Assembly (NCBI GenBank): GCA_027487795.1
Contig: JAIYCX010000039.1
Span: 481,811 to 545,810, forward strand
Direction of reading: 5' to 3'
Origin: Pseudomonadota bacterium
GTDB taxonomy: Bacteria > Bdellovibrionota_C > UBA2361 > SZUA-149 > DAOLCO01
DNA length: 64,000 bases
Every line of letters starts with the position of its first letter. The stretch's first letter is position 1. Positions 1 through 8,728 of the stretch are shown in pieces. Made by a program: the position numbers and the translations under genes. A model generated the notes under the pieces. That model saw nothing but the letters and a program-made list of their open reading frames with translations. It had not been told where the DNA came from and did not search any database.

Positions 1-58
1 TGCATCCGAAGGTTTTGATCTTTACTGTTGGTTTAATATTTATAGCTGGCTTATTCAT
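1..58 (-). CDS. MiaB/MtaB-family methylthiotransferase, N-terminal fragment
   Basis: Reading leftwards from an ATG at 58-56, the first 19 codons end in KIKTFGC and run off the window. That motif, at this distance from the start, is the hallmark opening of radical-SAM tRNA methylthiotransferases (MiaB, MtaB, RimO): the Cys is the first ligand of the N-terminal [4Fe-4S] cluster. The ATG lies one base after the mnmA stop (TAG-T-ATG), so translation is probably coupled. Its place behind a cysteine desulfurase and mnmA fits a tRNA sulfur-modification operon. Which member of the family it is cannot be told from 19 residues. Confidence 0.7.
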   Translation of the reverse strand, partial: MNKPAINIKPTVKIKTFGC

Positions 59-59
59 A

Positions 60-1151
60 CTATTCTATAATACCGCCACCTAAAACTTCATACATACTAG
101 CGTCACTGGTCTCTTTATAAAATACTGCCGCCTGACCTGGGCTCACTGTAGACCAGTCTGATAAAAATTCTACTTTTGCAGTATCAGGTTCAGAGCCAGG
201 TGATATCAAACACTGAACACCGTCATGACGATATCGCATTTTAACTTTGGCTTTAAAGCTAGTTTCTATTTTTTTATTTGAGGTGAGAGTTATATCACGA
301 ACATTAAAAAACTTCTTTTCTAGTTCCTGTTTTTCACCAATAGTGACAGAATTTGAGCTAGGATCTAATGCTAGAACGTATAAGGGATTATGGGCACTGA
401 TACCTAATCCTTTTCTCTGTCCTACTGTATAATTAAATACACCTTCGTGCTTACCTAAGATATCGCCCTTGGAGTTTACAATATCACCCTCGGTTTTTAC
501 TCCACCTTTTCTCTCTATAAATTTAGAGACGGAATCTGAAACAAAACAAATGTCCTGACTTTCAGCTTTGGATGCTATATCAAAGCCGTTCACTCTTAAA
601 ACTTCTCTTACCTCTGGCTTTAACATATCCCCTACTGGAAATATTGTTGTAGCTAAGTCTTCTTGAGTTAGAGCATAAAGAAAATAACTTTGATCTTTAT
701 TTAGATCTTTTGCTGTATAGAGACCATAACTCGAGTCTTCTTTTTGCTTAATTCTTGCGTAATGTCCAGTAGATATTAAATTTGCTCCAAAACCAATTCC
801 TCGTTTTTTTAGTTCTGCAAATTTAACTTTTCTATTGCAATCTAAGCAAGGATTAGGTGTTTTCCCAGCTAGATAAGTATTAACAAATTTATCAATTACT
901 TTTTCTCTGAATGAATCTTCAAAATCAAAAACATAAAATGGAAAGTCATAAACTTCTGAAATTTTCCTAGCATCATCAAAATCACTTGGTGAGCAGCATG
1001 TAGCTCTAGTAGAATTTCCACCGTTATTTTTATAATCCCAGACCTGCATCGATATTCCAATGACTTTATAGCCTTGCTGACTAAGTAAAATAGCAGCGGC
1101 ACAGGAGTCTACTCCTCCGCTCATTGCAAGAACTACTCTATTATCTTCCAT
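60..1151 (-). CDS. mnmA: tRNA-specific 2-thiouridylase MnmA
   Basis: MnmA makes 2-thiouridine at wobble position U34 of tRNA-Lys, -Glu and -Gln in the cytoplasm, using ATP and sulfur relayed from a cysteine desulfurase. The 363-residue length is normal. The PP-loop SGGVDS sits at residues 11-16. The two catalytic cysteines are present: C102 in TPNPCLDC and C202 in SQDICFVSD. GHYAR near residue 129 and the C-terminal beta-barrel region (YTVGQRKGLGI, then SPGQAAVFY) are also recognisable. Its ATG overlaps the stop of the upstream cysteine desulfurase by one base (TAATG), so the sulfur donor and the thiolase are translationally coupled. Confidence 0.96.
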   Translation of the reverse strand: MEDNRVVLAMSGGVDSCAAAILLSQQGYKVIGISMQVWDYKNNGGNSTRATCCSPSDFDDARKISEVYDFPFYVFDFEDSFREKVIDKFVNTYLAGKTPNPCLDCNRKVKFAELKKRGIGFGANLISTGHYARIKQKEDSSYGLYTAKDLNKDQSYFLYALTQEDLATTIFPVGDMLKPEVREVLRVNGFDIASKAESQDICFVSDSVSKFIERKGGVKTEGDIVNSKGDILGKHEGVFNYTVGQRKGLGISAHNPLYVLALDPSSNSVTIGEKQELEKKFFNVRDITLTSNKKIETSFKAKVKMRYRHDGVQCLISPGSEPDTAKVEFLSDWSTVSPGQAAVFYKETSDASMYEVLGGGIIE

Positions 1152-2383
1152 TAGTTTAGTTCCTTTAAAGATGAATGAATTCTAGAAATACAGTTAGAAA
1201 GCTTTTTTACTCCAACATCTATGTCTGATTTGGTAACATCCCAATCAAAGCTTATCCTCAGGCATTCCCTAGCCTCTTTTGTGCTACAACCGATGGCGAG
1301 TGCTGCTTTTGTAGAATCTTGTTTACCTGAAGAACATGCGGATCCAGTAGAAGTATAAATTCCTTCAAGGTCAAGGGCTGCTAATAAATCTTCAGCTGGT
1401 ACTCCTGTAACTCTAAACAATAAGGTATTACATAAATAAGTTCCTGCTTCAGACGGAGTTAGGAAATTTATATCTAATTCTTGTTCTTTGATATTTTTTT
1501 CAATTAAAGTTCTTGCATAGTCTAGTAATGCTGTTCTTCTATGAAGTTCATCAGTATCATTAATTAAAGTTTCAAGGACCTTACCTAACGTATAAATACC
1601 TAACATAAACTCAGTCCCAGCTCTTAGTTTATCCTCTTGTGAGCCACCCATTACCAGTGGCTGAAACTGTCTACAAGTTGAATTAGTATTAAAAACTAAT
1701 CCTCCGACTCCAGATAATGCCCCTATCTTATGAGCTGAAAATGCTACTGCATCTACTCCAGACTTAAACAGAGTTTCTAAATTTATCTCTGACTTAGTAA
1801 GTGCTTGAGTAATATCACTGACAATTATTCCGTCATATCCGCTAGATCTTAGTTTTTCCGCTACTAGAGCCAAAGGTTGAATTGCTCCTGTTTCATTACT
1901 TGCATACATTAATGAAACTAATTCTGTATCCGCATCTACTAAATTAGTAATAGACTCTACATCGAGAATCCCTGTTCGTGCTCCGTAGTCGCCTTGCTTA
2001 GGCTTAGCTATTCTAATTTCAAAGTTCTTTGTTTTTAAAAAATTGGCTGCTGCTGTTACTGCTTCGTGTTCTAAAGCTGAAATAACAATATTACGTTTAG
2101 TATTTATTTGATCTAGATCTAGCAGACCTAGCATCATAGAATTACAGCTCTCAGTTCCGCCTGAAGTAAAAACTAGATGTGCGTTTTTTGATGCATTACC
2201 TTGAAATAGGTATTTGAGTACTGATTCTCGACTTTGTCTTAGGATACTCCTTCCAGTTCGACCGAGGGCGTGAACGCTTGAAGGGTTAGTAACCCGATGT
2301 TTCTCTAGAAAATCTAGAGCTGCTAGCTTAGCAACTTCTCTAAGCTGGCTTCCTGCATTTGCATCCCAGTAAATAGTAGTCAT
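1151..2383 (-). CDS. cysteine desulfurase (NifS/IscS type, class V aminotransferase fold)
   Basis: A PLP enzyme that removes sulfur from cysteine to form a protein persulfide. Visible landmarks are the substrate-region histidine in SALEHEAV (H106), NETG (about 163-166), the PLP lysine in SAHKIGALSGVGG (K219) and the catalytic Cys loop STGSACSSGK (about C350). The N-terminus YWDANAG departs from the usual YLDNAATTP. At 410 residues the length is typical. Being immediately upstream of and overlapping mnmA, it most likely supplies MnmA, and perhaps the following MiaB-type enzyme and general Fe-S assembly. No iscU, iscA or iscR lies beside it in the window. Whether it is functionally IscS or NifS cannot be decided. 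Confidence 0.92.
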   Translation of the reverse strand: MTTIYWDANAGSQLREVAKLAALDFLEKHRVTNPSSVHALGRTGRSILRQSRESVLKYLFQGNASKNAHLVFTSGGTESCNSMMLGLLDLDQINTKRNIVISALEHEAVTAAANFLKTKNFEIRIAKPKQGDYGARTGILDVESITNLVDADTELVSLMYASNETGAIQPLALVAEKLRSSGYDGIIVSDITQALTKSEINLETLFKSGVDAVAFSAHKIGALSGVGGLVFNTNSTCRQFQPLVMGGSQEDKLRAGTEFMLGIYTLGKVLETLINDTDELHRRTALLDYARTLIEKNIKEQELDINFLTPSEAGTYLCNTLLFRVTGVPAEDLLAALDLEGIYTSTGSACSSGKQDSTKAALAIGCSTKEARECLRISFDWDVTKSDIDVGVKKLSNCISRIHSSLKELN

Positions 2384-2442
2384 AATTTAATTTATGCGGT
2401 AATAACATACTATATTTATATTATAAAGTTTCAGGTCCTAAA

Positions 2443-2862
2443 GTGTTAAAATTCCCCGTTTCTCCTAAAAAAATGCAAGACCTAGAGGAAGCTATGGAGG
2501 CCTTGGGGATAGCTGAGGATGAGTTTTTAGAGAAGTTTATAAGGGGTTCAGGGGCGGGAGGACAGAAGGTTAATAAAACCTCTTCTACAGTGCATCTAAT
2601 ACACACTAAGTCTGGTATTGAAGTTAGATGCCAACGAACTAGATCTCAAAGTCTTAATCGATATTACGCAAGAAAACTACTTTGCGAAAAGCTTCAGTTT
2701 AGAGATGATAAGAAGAATAGCGAAAAACAGGCAAAAATAGAAAAAGTTAAAAGACAAAAACGCAAAAGATCTAAAAGAGCTAAAGATAAAATGCTCGATA
2801 ATAAAACAAATAATAGTAATAAAAAAAAGTTAAGGGCTAAGGTAGATGCAAGATCTGATTGA
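2443..2862 (+). CDS. class-I release-factor-like GGQ protein (C12orf65/ArfB-like)
   Basis: A short (139 aa) member of the RF-1 domain family that lacks codon-recognition domains. The peptidyl-tRNA hydrolysis loop GSGAGGQKVNKT has GGQ at 39-41. It is followed by the conserved stretch SGIEVRCQRTRSQSLNR and a long Lys/Arg-rich tail (from about residue 88). Proteins of this build (ArfB, mitochondrial C12orf65/MTRFR) release nascent chains from stalled ribosomes or split large subunits; that role is inferred here. The chosen start is GTG at 2443, giving the family-like opening MLKFPVSPKK. The first ATG would be at 2473. The last 17 bases overlap the next gene. Confidence 0.85.
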   Translation: MLKFPVSPKKMQDLEEAMEALGIAEDEFLEKFIRGSGAGGQKVNKTSSTVHLIHTKSGIEVRCQRTRSQSLNRYYARKLLCEKLQFRDDKKNSEKQAKIEKVKRQKRKRSKRAKDKMLDNKTNNSNKKKLRAKVDARSD

Positions 2863-3463
2863 AAAATTAAAATTTGAAAAAGAACTTAAGATTGTTCAAA
2901 AAAAAGAAATGATTGAGGTTCTTGGATTTGAATCAAAAAATAAGTATGAGATACTGGATCAAAGTGGTTCTGTACTGATGTATGCTGGGGAAAGTGGTGA
3001 AGGAATATTTGATACCATACTTAGACAAATACTAGGACATTATAGAAATTTCAATATCAATGTATATGACAAACAAGGTGCGCAGCTATTTAGAGCCAAT
3101 CATCCTTTTAAGTTTTATTTTAGAGAGCTTTCTGTATTTGATAAAGATCAAAAAAACTTTGGCAAATTAACAAAAGAATTTTCATTACTTCATAAAAAGT
3201 TTGTTATAGAACTAGCAAATGGAGAAAAACTGCAAATGAAAAGCCCCATAATGAGCTTTTGGACTTTTCCGATTTTGAAGAATGATAGAGAAGTAGCAAC
3301 TATTAAAAAAAAATGGTCAGGGCTAATTAAAGAATCATTTCTAGATGCTGATAACTTTACCGTTAGCTTTTCAGATCCAAGTCTTAGTTGGGAAACGAAG
3401 TTAGTTATTCTAATGTCTGCACTGTTTATTGATATTAGTTATTTTGAGAAGAAGCCGTCGTAG
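2846..3463 (+). CDS. phospholipid scramblase / LURP-one family protein
   Basis: A 205-residue protein with the tubby-like scramblase fold. The opening NKYEILDQSGSVLMYAGE, the middle GHYRNFNINVYDKQG, and especially WSGLIKESFLDADNF followed by a hydrophobic C-terminal helix ending LFIDISYFE closely follow eukaryotic phospholipid scramblases (compare WTGILREAFTDADNF and FLIDFMFFE). Bacterial members exist, but their function is unproven, so lipid scrambling is only a family-based guess. It starts 17 bases inside the GGQ protein gene, so the two are probably co-translated. It converges on the flagellin gene, 16 bp away. Confidence 0.8.
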   Translation: MQDLIEKLKFEKELKIVQKKEMIEVLGFESKNKYEILDQSGSVLMYAGESGEGIFDTILRQILGHYRNFNINVYDKQGAQLFRANHPFKFYFRELSVFDKDQKNFGKLTKEFSLLHKKFVIELANGEKLQMKSPIMSFWTFPILKNDREVATIKKKWSGLIKESFLDADNFTVSFSDPSLSWETKLVILMSALFIDISYFEKKPS

Positions 3464-3479
3464 GTTGATATTGGTCAGC

Positions 3480-5333
3480 TTAGAGGTCACGAAGTAAGTT
3501 AAGAACTAATTGAGGCTGCTGGTTAGCTTGCGCTAAAATACTTGCAGCAGATTGTTGAAGGATCTGCGTAGCAGCTAATCGTGATGATTCTTCGGCTACA
3601 TCTATATCTGTTATTCTTGAATTTGCTTCTTGATAATTTAGAGATCCCGTTTGCAGATTACTAGTTGCTACTTCTAAACGAGATTGAAAAGCTCCGATTT
3701 CTCCGCGTTGCTTAGAGATTCTATTCAACGCTCCAGATAAATAATCCATAGCTGATTTAGCATCTAATTTGCTTCTAAGTGAGAAGGTGTTAAGTGCTGA
3801 TACTCCATCCTTAGAATTACCTAAAAGTATACTCAAATTACTATCATCATAATTTGTAGATACTAAATCTGAAATACCATCATTATTAAAATCTCCGACT
3901 GCAACCGAGAATGGTGATTGCCCGACGTTTAAAGACAGTTGTGACTGAAAAGTTCCATTGCCATTCCCTAAGTATAACCCAAGTTCACTGCCTCCGCCAT
4001 AACCTGAGATTATATCTAAATTACCATCACCATTAAAATCTCCTTTTATAACTGAAATCATTGCATTTGATGAATGATATGATTGGCCTGATTTAAAAGT
4101 ACCATTACTATTTCCAATTAAAATATTAAGACCTCCACCATTACTTGCAGAAATTAAATCCAATACTCCATCACCATTAAAATCTGCCTGTTCTATGGCA
4201 ATAGGGCTACTAGATATATATGATCTCCTGGAACCAAAAGTACCATTTGCATTACCAATAAAAATACTAATAGTGTTTCCAAAAAAATCTGCTGTGGCTA
4301 AATCTAATATTCCATCGCTATTGAAATCAGCTGTTTTAATAAAATTCTGTGATGTACCAGTACTATAAGTAGATCTTGATTTAAAAGTACCATTTGCATT
4401 ACCGCTAAGAATACTTATATTATCGTCTGCCCCTACTGAAGCCAAATCTGATATTCCATCACTATTAAAATCTCCAAGCGTTATAGACGAAGGAGCAACA
4501 CCTGTAGAATAACTAGTCCTAGATTTAAACGTTCCATTTCCGTTACCAAAAAAAATACTTAGAGTATCTCCAGTATTGTCAGCTGAAACTATATCTGAAA
4601 ATCCATCGTTATTAAAATCACCAATCTCTATAAAAATGGGACTATCATTATTAGTTAGATTAATCCGAGCTTTAAAAGTCCCATCTCCATTACCTATTAT
4701 TACACCGACAGAAGTTCCAATATTATCTGCGGTAACTAAATCTGATATCCCATCATTATTAAAATCCGCTATTTTAACATCACTAGGACCTGAGCTAGTA
4801 TTATAGAATTGCGAAGTTTTAAAACTAGCATCACCAATTCCACCTCCGAGTCCATCTACAATCAAGTTCTGTCTTCCTCCCCCAGCAGCTAAACTTAAAT
4901 CGCCAAAATCAGCGTTAAAAATCTTCCTTCCATTAAACTCAGTGGTGCGAGCAATTCTATTGTATTCCTTTGATAAACTTTGTGCTTCTTGATCTAGAGC
5001 AAGTCTTTGTTTATTACTAAAAGTTCCGTTGGTACTTTGAGTCGCAAGTTCCCTTAGTCTAATTACAATATTAGAAAGTTCACTTAAAGCTCCATCTGCG
5101 ATATTTAATAAACTCACTCCGTCATTAAGATTTCTTACTCCTTGATTAAATAAACGCGTGTCTGATTTTAGAGATTCAGAGATTGATAATCCCGCGGCGT
5201 CGTCAGAAGCTTTATTTATTCGTAGGCCTGAAGACAGGCGAGTATAACTGTCGCCGAGTTTTTTGGTAGCGTTTAATAAACTACGCTGGGCGTTTAGGGA
5301 TGGGATGTTGGAGTTAATGGTGAGTCTAGACAT
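3480..5333 (-). CDS. flagellin with a seven-repeat FG-GAP (VCBS) beta-propeller in place of the variable domain
   Basis: Residues 1-150 are a canonical flagellin D0/D1 N-terminus (INSNIPSLNAQRSL, LSSGLRINKASDDAAGL, FNGRKIFN). About residues 510-617 are the matching C-terminus, ending ANQQPQLVLNLLRDL. Between them, from about residue 185 to 515, lie seven repeats of roughly 46 residues. Each carries a Ca2+-loop DFNxDGxxD and a GNxNGTF turn, as in integrin-alpha and VCBS/FG-GAP propellers. Seven blades would make one closed propeller displayed on the filament surface. The start is the ATG at 5333 because MSRLTINS is the conserved flagellin opening; the upstream in-frame codons lie in repeat DNA. 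No flagellar neighbours occur in the window. Confidence 0.93.
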   Translation of the reverse strand: MSRLTINSNIPSLNAQRSLLNATKKLGDSYTRLSSGLRINKASDDAAGLSISESLKSDTRLFNQGVRNLNDGVSLLNIADGALSELSNIVIRLRELATQSTNGTFSNKQRLALDQEAQSLSKEYNRIARTTEFNGRKIFNADFGDLSLAAGGGRQNLIVDGLGGGIGDASFKTSQFYNTSSGPSDVKIADFNNDGISDLVTADNIGTSVGVIIGNGDGTFKARINLTNNDSPIFIEIGDFNNDGFSDIVSADNTGDTLSIFFGNGNGTFKSRTSYSTGVAPSSITLGDFNSDGISDLASVGADDNISILSGNANGTFKSRSTYSTGTSQNFIKTADFNSDGILDLATADFFGNTISIFIGNANGTFGSRRSYISSSPIAIEQADFNGDGVLDLISASNGGGLNILIGNSNGTFKSGQSYHSSNAMISVIKGDFNGDGNLDIISGYGGGSELGLYLGNGNGTFQSQLSLNVGQSPFSVAVGDFNNDGISDLVSTNYDDSNLSILLGNSKDGVSALNTFSLRSKLDAKSAMDYLSGALNRISKQRGEIGAFQSRLEVATSNLQTGSLNYQEANSRITDIDVAEESSRLAATQILQQSAASILAQANQQPQLVLNLLRDL

Positions 5334-5336
5334 TCT

Positions 5337-5530
5337 GCTTCGCCCTCGCCTTTGCCACGCCACCCCGGGCTACGCAGAACAGGTTCTGCTCTAAGTAAGC
5401 AAATCCTGCGTAGTCGAAGGTGGCAATCGTTGTTGCGTAGACGAAGCAGGACGCCCTCCCCTTTGCCACACCACCCCGGGCTACGCAGAATAAATTCTGC
5501 ATAGTCAGGTGGAGGTGTTTTGGTTGGCTG
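5337..5530. repeat. GC-rich dispersed-type repeat cluster abutting the flagellin start
   Basis: Two direct 39-bp copies, 5341-5379 and 5452-5490, differ at two positions and share CCACCCCGGGCTACGCAGAA. Each is followed by a small palindrome (GCAGAAC-AG-GTTCTGC and GCAGAAT-AA-ATTCTGC). A third, degenerate inverted module ends near 5530. The block is far more GC-rich than its surroundings and is open in several frames, as is typical of dispersed intergenic repeats rather than genes. It begins within 10 bp of the flagellin ATG, so it supplies the flagellin leader, including any ribosome-binding site. Confidence 0.75.
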
Positions 5531-5877
5531 GGACGACGCAGAACTTCCTGTTTTTTTATCCCAGAAATAAGACAACACAAAACCAACTGACAAAAAATTT
5601 GCCAAAAACAAAAACTTAAAATTGCTAAAACTACAACTACCAAAAAACAACAATCGATTTAGGTTTAGAAAAAATAAAACCTAAATCGAAACTCCTTTTA
5701 AAAAACTCCTACTACATCCTCTAAGTATCGGGAGATACTCAGAAATACTTAAATACATGACTAATTTAATGGACCAAAAGGAACTTTTATACACTTAAAG
5801 CTGTTTAAGTATTTCCTTCTTCAGAAAAAACAGTATAGTCCTGCTTCTTGAGAAATAGATAAGGACATGAAATTGCT
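5531..5877. other. AT-rich intergenic region with an inverted repeat (5655-5688)
   Basis: This is the divergent control region between flagellin (minus) and hppA (plus). It contains a perfect 12-bp inverted repeat (CGATTTAGGTTT and its complement) with a 10-base loop at 5655-5688. No U-tract follows on the plus strand. On the minus strand it is followed by T-rich sequence but has no gene upstream to terminate. I see no convincing sigma-28 or sigma-54 promoter. AAGGA near 5863 is the likely hppA ribosome-binding site. Confidence 0.5.
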
Positions 5878-8097
5878 ATGGAAAATTTAGTTTACTGGCT
5901 TCCGGGATTTGGAATAATCGGACTATTATATATGTGCGTACTTTCGTCATGGGTGACGAAGCAGGATACGGGAAGTGACAAGATGAAGGAAATAGCTGCT
6001 GCTATCGCAGATGGAGCTATGGCTTTTCTTAAGGCTGAGTACAAAGTGCTTAGCATCTTTATAGCTTTTACTTCATGTCTTTTATATGCACTTTCTCAAA
6101 GTGGTGAGACTCAACATTGGTCGATAGTATTAGCTTTTATTTTCGGTGCTCTTTCTTCAATCCTAGCGGGGATGATTGGAATGAAGATCGCAACAAAAGC
6201 AAATGTTAGAACTACACAGGCTGCTAGAACTAGTTTAGCAAAAGCTTTAGAAGTTTCTTTCAAAGGCGGTTCTGTAATGGGACTTGGTGTTGCAGGTCTT
6301 GCTGTTTTTGGAATGGGTTCTGTATTTGCAATTCTCTACTACACTCTAATGGGTGGAAATTTTTCTTCTGTAACTCACATGTCTATCGTTCTTGAGACTT
6401 TAGCAGGGTTCTCCCTTGGAGCAGAATCTATTGCACTTTTTGCTAGAGTTGGTGGTGGGATTTATACAAAGGCTGCGGATGTTGGTGCTGATCTTGTTGG
6501 TAAAGTAGAAGCTGGTATTCCAGAAGATGACCCAAGAAATCCTGCGACAATAGCTGATAACGTTGGAGATAACGTTGGGGACGTTGCTGGGATGGGAGCT
6601 GATCTATTTGGTTCTTATGTAGCAACTGTTCTTGCATCTATGGTTCTTGGTAACTATGTTATCAAGGATATGGGTGGTGTTATAGTTGATAACTTCGGCG
6701 GAATGGGGCCGATATTGTTACCTGTTGTATTAGCTGGACTTGGAATTATTTTCTCAATATTCGGAATGGCTTTTGTTAAGGTAAGTGATAGTGAGAATTT
6801 AGGTACTTCAGAAGTACAATCTGCACTAAACAGAGGAAACTGGTTTTCTATTATTCTTACTGGAGTAGCATCTTATTTTGTTATTCAAAAAATGCTTCCT
6901 GCTCAAATGACTATGAGCATGTTTCATGATGGTAATTTTAGCTTACAAACTGTTTCATCTACAAATGTATTTGCTGCGGTTGTAATTGGTTTAGCTGTAG
7001 GTGCATTAATTTCGATGATTACAGAATATTACACTGGGCTTGGTACTAAGCCGGTATTAAATATTGTAAGACAATCTGCTACAGGAGCTGGGACTAACGT
7101 AATCGCAGGGCTTGCAACTGGGATGATGAGTACATGGTTACCTACTGTACTTTTTGCGATGTCTATTTGGGGTGCTTATTATTTCGCTGGATTTTATGGT
7201 GTAGCGATTGCTGCTAGTGCGATGATGGCTACTACTGCTATGCAGTTGGCAATTGATGCATTTGGACCGATTGCTGATAACGCAGGTGGAATTGCTGAAA
7301 TGTCAGAACTACCTGATGAAGTTAGATCAAGAACTGATGTTCTAGACTCAGTAGGAAATACAACAGCTGCTATTGGAAAAGGATTTGCGATTGCTTCAGC
7401 GGCGCTTACTGCTTTAGCTCTATTTGCAGCTTACGTAACTTTTACAGGAATTAATGGTATCAATATTTTTGATGCTAAAGTTCTTGCTGCTTTATTCATT
7501 GGTGGAATGATACCGGTAGTATTCTCAGCTCTTGCAATGAGCGCTGTAGGGCGAGCTGCGATGGATATGGTAAATGAAGTACGTAGACAGTTCAGAGAAA
7601 TTCCTGGAATTATGGAAGGAACTGGTAAGCCTGAATACGGAAAGTGTGTTGCTATTTCTACTGAAGCAGCGCTTCGTGAAATGATGCTTCCTGGTGCGAT
7701 CACTATTATTACTCCTGTTGTTGTTGGATTTGTAATGGGGCCTGAGGCATTAGGTGGATATATGGCTGGTGTTACTGTATCTGGAGTACTTTGGGCTATA
7801 TTTCAATCAAATGCTGGTGGAGCTTGGGATAATGCTAAAAAGTCTTTTGAAAAAGGTGTGGATATAGACGGGAAGATCTATTACAAGGGATCAGATCCGC
7901 ATAAGGCTGCTGTAACTGGTGATACCGTTGGTGATCCATTTAAGGATACTTCAGGGCCATCTATGAATATTTTAATTAAACTTACTTGTTTAGTTGGACT
8001 TGCCATAGCCCCACTTCTTGGGGAAATCTATGGTAAGACTAATCATAATGTTTCGTCTACTGGTCACACTAATACAGTTGAAATTGTAAATAAATAA
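5878..8097 (+). CDS. hppA: membrane-bound ion-pumping pyrophosphatase, K+-dependent type
   Basis: An integral inner-membrane enzyme that couples PPi hydrolysis to H+ (or Na+) export. It has 739 residues and about 15-16 hydrophobic segments. The substrate site [20 protein letters not shown] (201-220) and the second Mg-PPi motif [10 protein letters not shown] (226-235) are intact. At the K+ determinant the sequence is [10 protein letters not shown] (A497, G500); K+-independent enzymes carry Lys and Thr there, so K+ stimulation is predicted. H+ versus Na+ specificity cannot be settled by eye. The nitroreductase gene follows by 4 bp and is probably co-transcribed. Confidence 0.96.
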   Translation: MENLVYWLPGFGIIGLLYMCVLSSWVTKQDTGSDKMKEIAAAIADGAMAFLKAEYKVLSIFIAFTSCLLYALSQSGETQHWSIVLAFIFGALSSILAGMIGMKIATKANVRTTQAARTSLAKALEVSFKGGSVMGLGVAGLAVFGMGSVFAILYYTLMGGNFSSVTHMSIVLETLAGFSLGAESIALFARVGGGIYTKAADVGADLVGKVEAGIPEDDPRNPATIADNVGDNVGDVAGMGADLFGSYVATVLASMVLGNYVIKDMGGVIVDNFGGMGPILLPVVLAGLGIIFSIFGMAFVKVSDSENLGTSEVQSALNRGNWFSIILTGVASYFVIQKMLPAQMTMSMFHDGNFSLQTVSSTNVFAAVVIGLAVGALISMITEYYTGLGTKPVLNIVRQSATGAGTNVIAGLATGMMSTWLPTVLFAMSIWGAYYFAGFYGVAIAASAMMATTAMQLAIDAFGPIADNAGGIAEMSELPDEVRSRTDVLDSVGNTTAAIGKGFAIASAALTALALFAAYVTFTGINGINIFDAKVLAALFIGGMIPVVFSALAMSAVGRAAMDMVNEVRRQFREIPGIMEGTGKPEYGKCVAISTEAALREMMLPGAITIITPVVVGFVMGPEALGGYMAGVTVSGVLWAIFQSNAGGAWDNAKKSFEKGVDIDGKIYYKGSDPHKAAVTGDTVGDPFKDTSGPSMNILIKLTCLVGLAIAPLLGEIYGKTNHNVSSTGHTNTVEIVNK

Positions 8098-8101
8098 AAT
8101 T

Positions 8102-8704
8102 ATGCAAACAAAAGATGCGATTACTGAGAGAAGAGCTGTAAAACTATTTGATCCTACTTATGTAATAAGTCAGGAAGAAGAAGATCAGTTATTTGAGCTA
8201 GTAAAACTAGCTCCTACTTCTTTTAATATACAACATTCAAGATTTGTTCTAGTTAAGGATAAAGCTCTTAGAGAGGAGATAAAAGGCTACGCCTGGAATC
8301 AAGCTCAAATCACAGATGCAAGCATTCTATGTATTATCTGCGGTGACGTAAAAGCATGGGAGAAGTCTCCTGAGCGTTACTGGGCTAAAGCACCTAAGGA
8401 AGCTTCTGATGTGCTAGTTCCTATGATAGGACAATTTTATAATGGTAGAGAACAAATCCAAAGAGATGAAGTTATGAGATCAACTGGGATCTCTGCTCAG
8501 ACTCTTATGCTTGCAGCTAAATCTATGGGATATGATTCTTGTCCTATGGTAGGATTTGATCCAGTGCAAGTTGCAAAAGCTATAAACATGCCTGATGATC
8601 ATATTATTTCAATGATAGTCACAGTAGGTAAAGCTCTTCAACCGGCAAAGGCTAGAGGTGGATTTATTCCTAAAGAAGAAGCTATTAAGGTAGATAGGTT
8701 TTAA
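8102..8704 (+). CDS. nitroreductase-family FMN-dependent oxidoreductase
   Basis: A 200-residue cytoplasmic flavoprotein of the nitroreductase fold. The N-terminal ITERRAVKLFDPTY carries the FMN-phosphate-binding Arg pair. KLAPTSFNIQHSRFVLV follows the family pattern APTSxNxQPWRF. AQTLMLAAKSMGYDSCPMVGFD and a C-terminal GK region are also typical. The physiological substrate is unknown; relatives reduce quinones, nitro compounds or enones with NAD(P)H. It starts 4 bp after hppA. Its last codons form part of a 10-bp-stem hairpin (8687-8715). Confidence 0.9.
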   Translation: MQTKDAITERRAVKLFDPTYVISQEEEDQLFELVKLAPTSFNIQHSRFVLVKDKALREEIKGYAWNQAQITDASILCIICGDVKAWEKSPERYWAKAPKEASDVLVPMIGQFYNGREQIQRDEVMRSTGISAQTLMLAAKSMGYDSCPMVGFDPVQVAKAINMPDDHIISMIVTVGKALQPAKARGGFIPKEEAIKVDRF

Positions 8705-8715
8705 TTATCTACCTT
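8687..8715 (+). terminator. hairpin at the end of the hppA-nitroreductase unit
   Basis: A perfect 10-bp stem, AAGGTAGATA paired with TATCTACCTT around a 9-base loop, overlaps the nitroreductase stop. It lies between convergent genes. No strong U-tract follows, so it may only weaken read-through. Confidence 0.4.
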
Positions 8716-8728
8716 GGTATTTAAATAA

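Noticed and set aside
5294..5653. Overlapping open frames upstream of flagellin
   Set aside because: They are open only because of the GC-rich repeats. Their products are repeat-derived (VARGGVAKGRA-type), with no start signals.
5655..5688. Terminator in the flagellin-hppA region
   Set aside because: The 12-bp inverted repeat is perfect, but it lies between divergent starts where no transcript would need ending.
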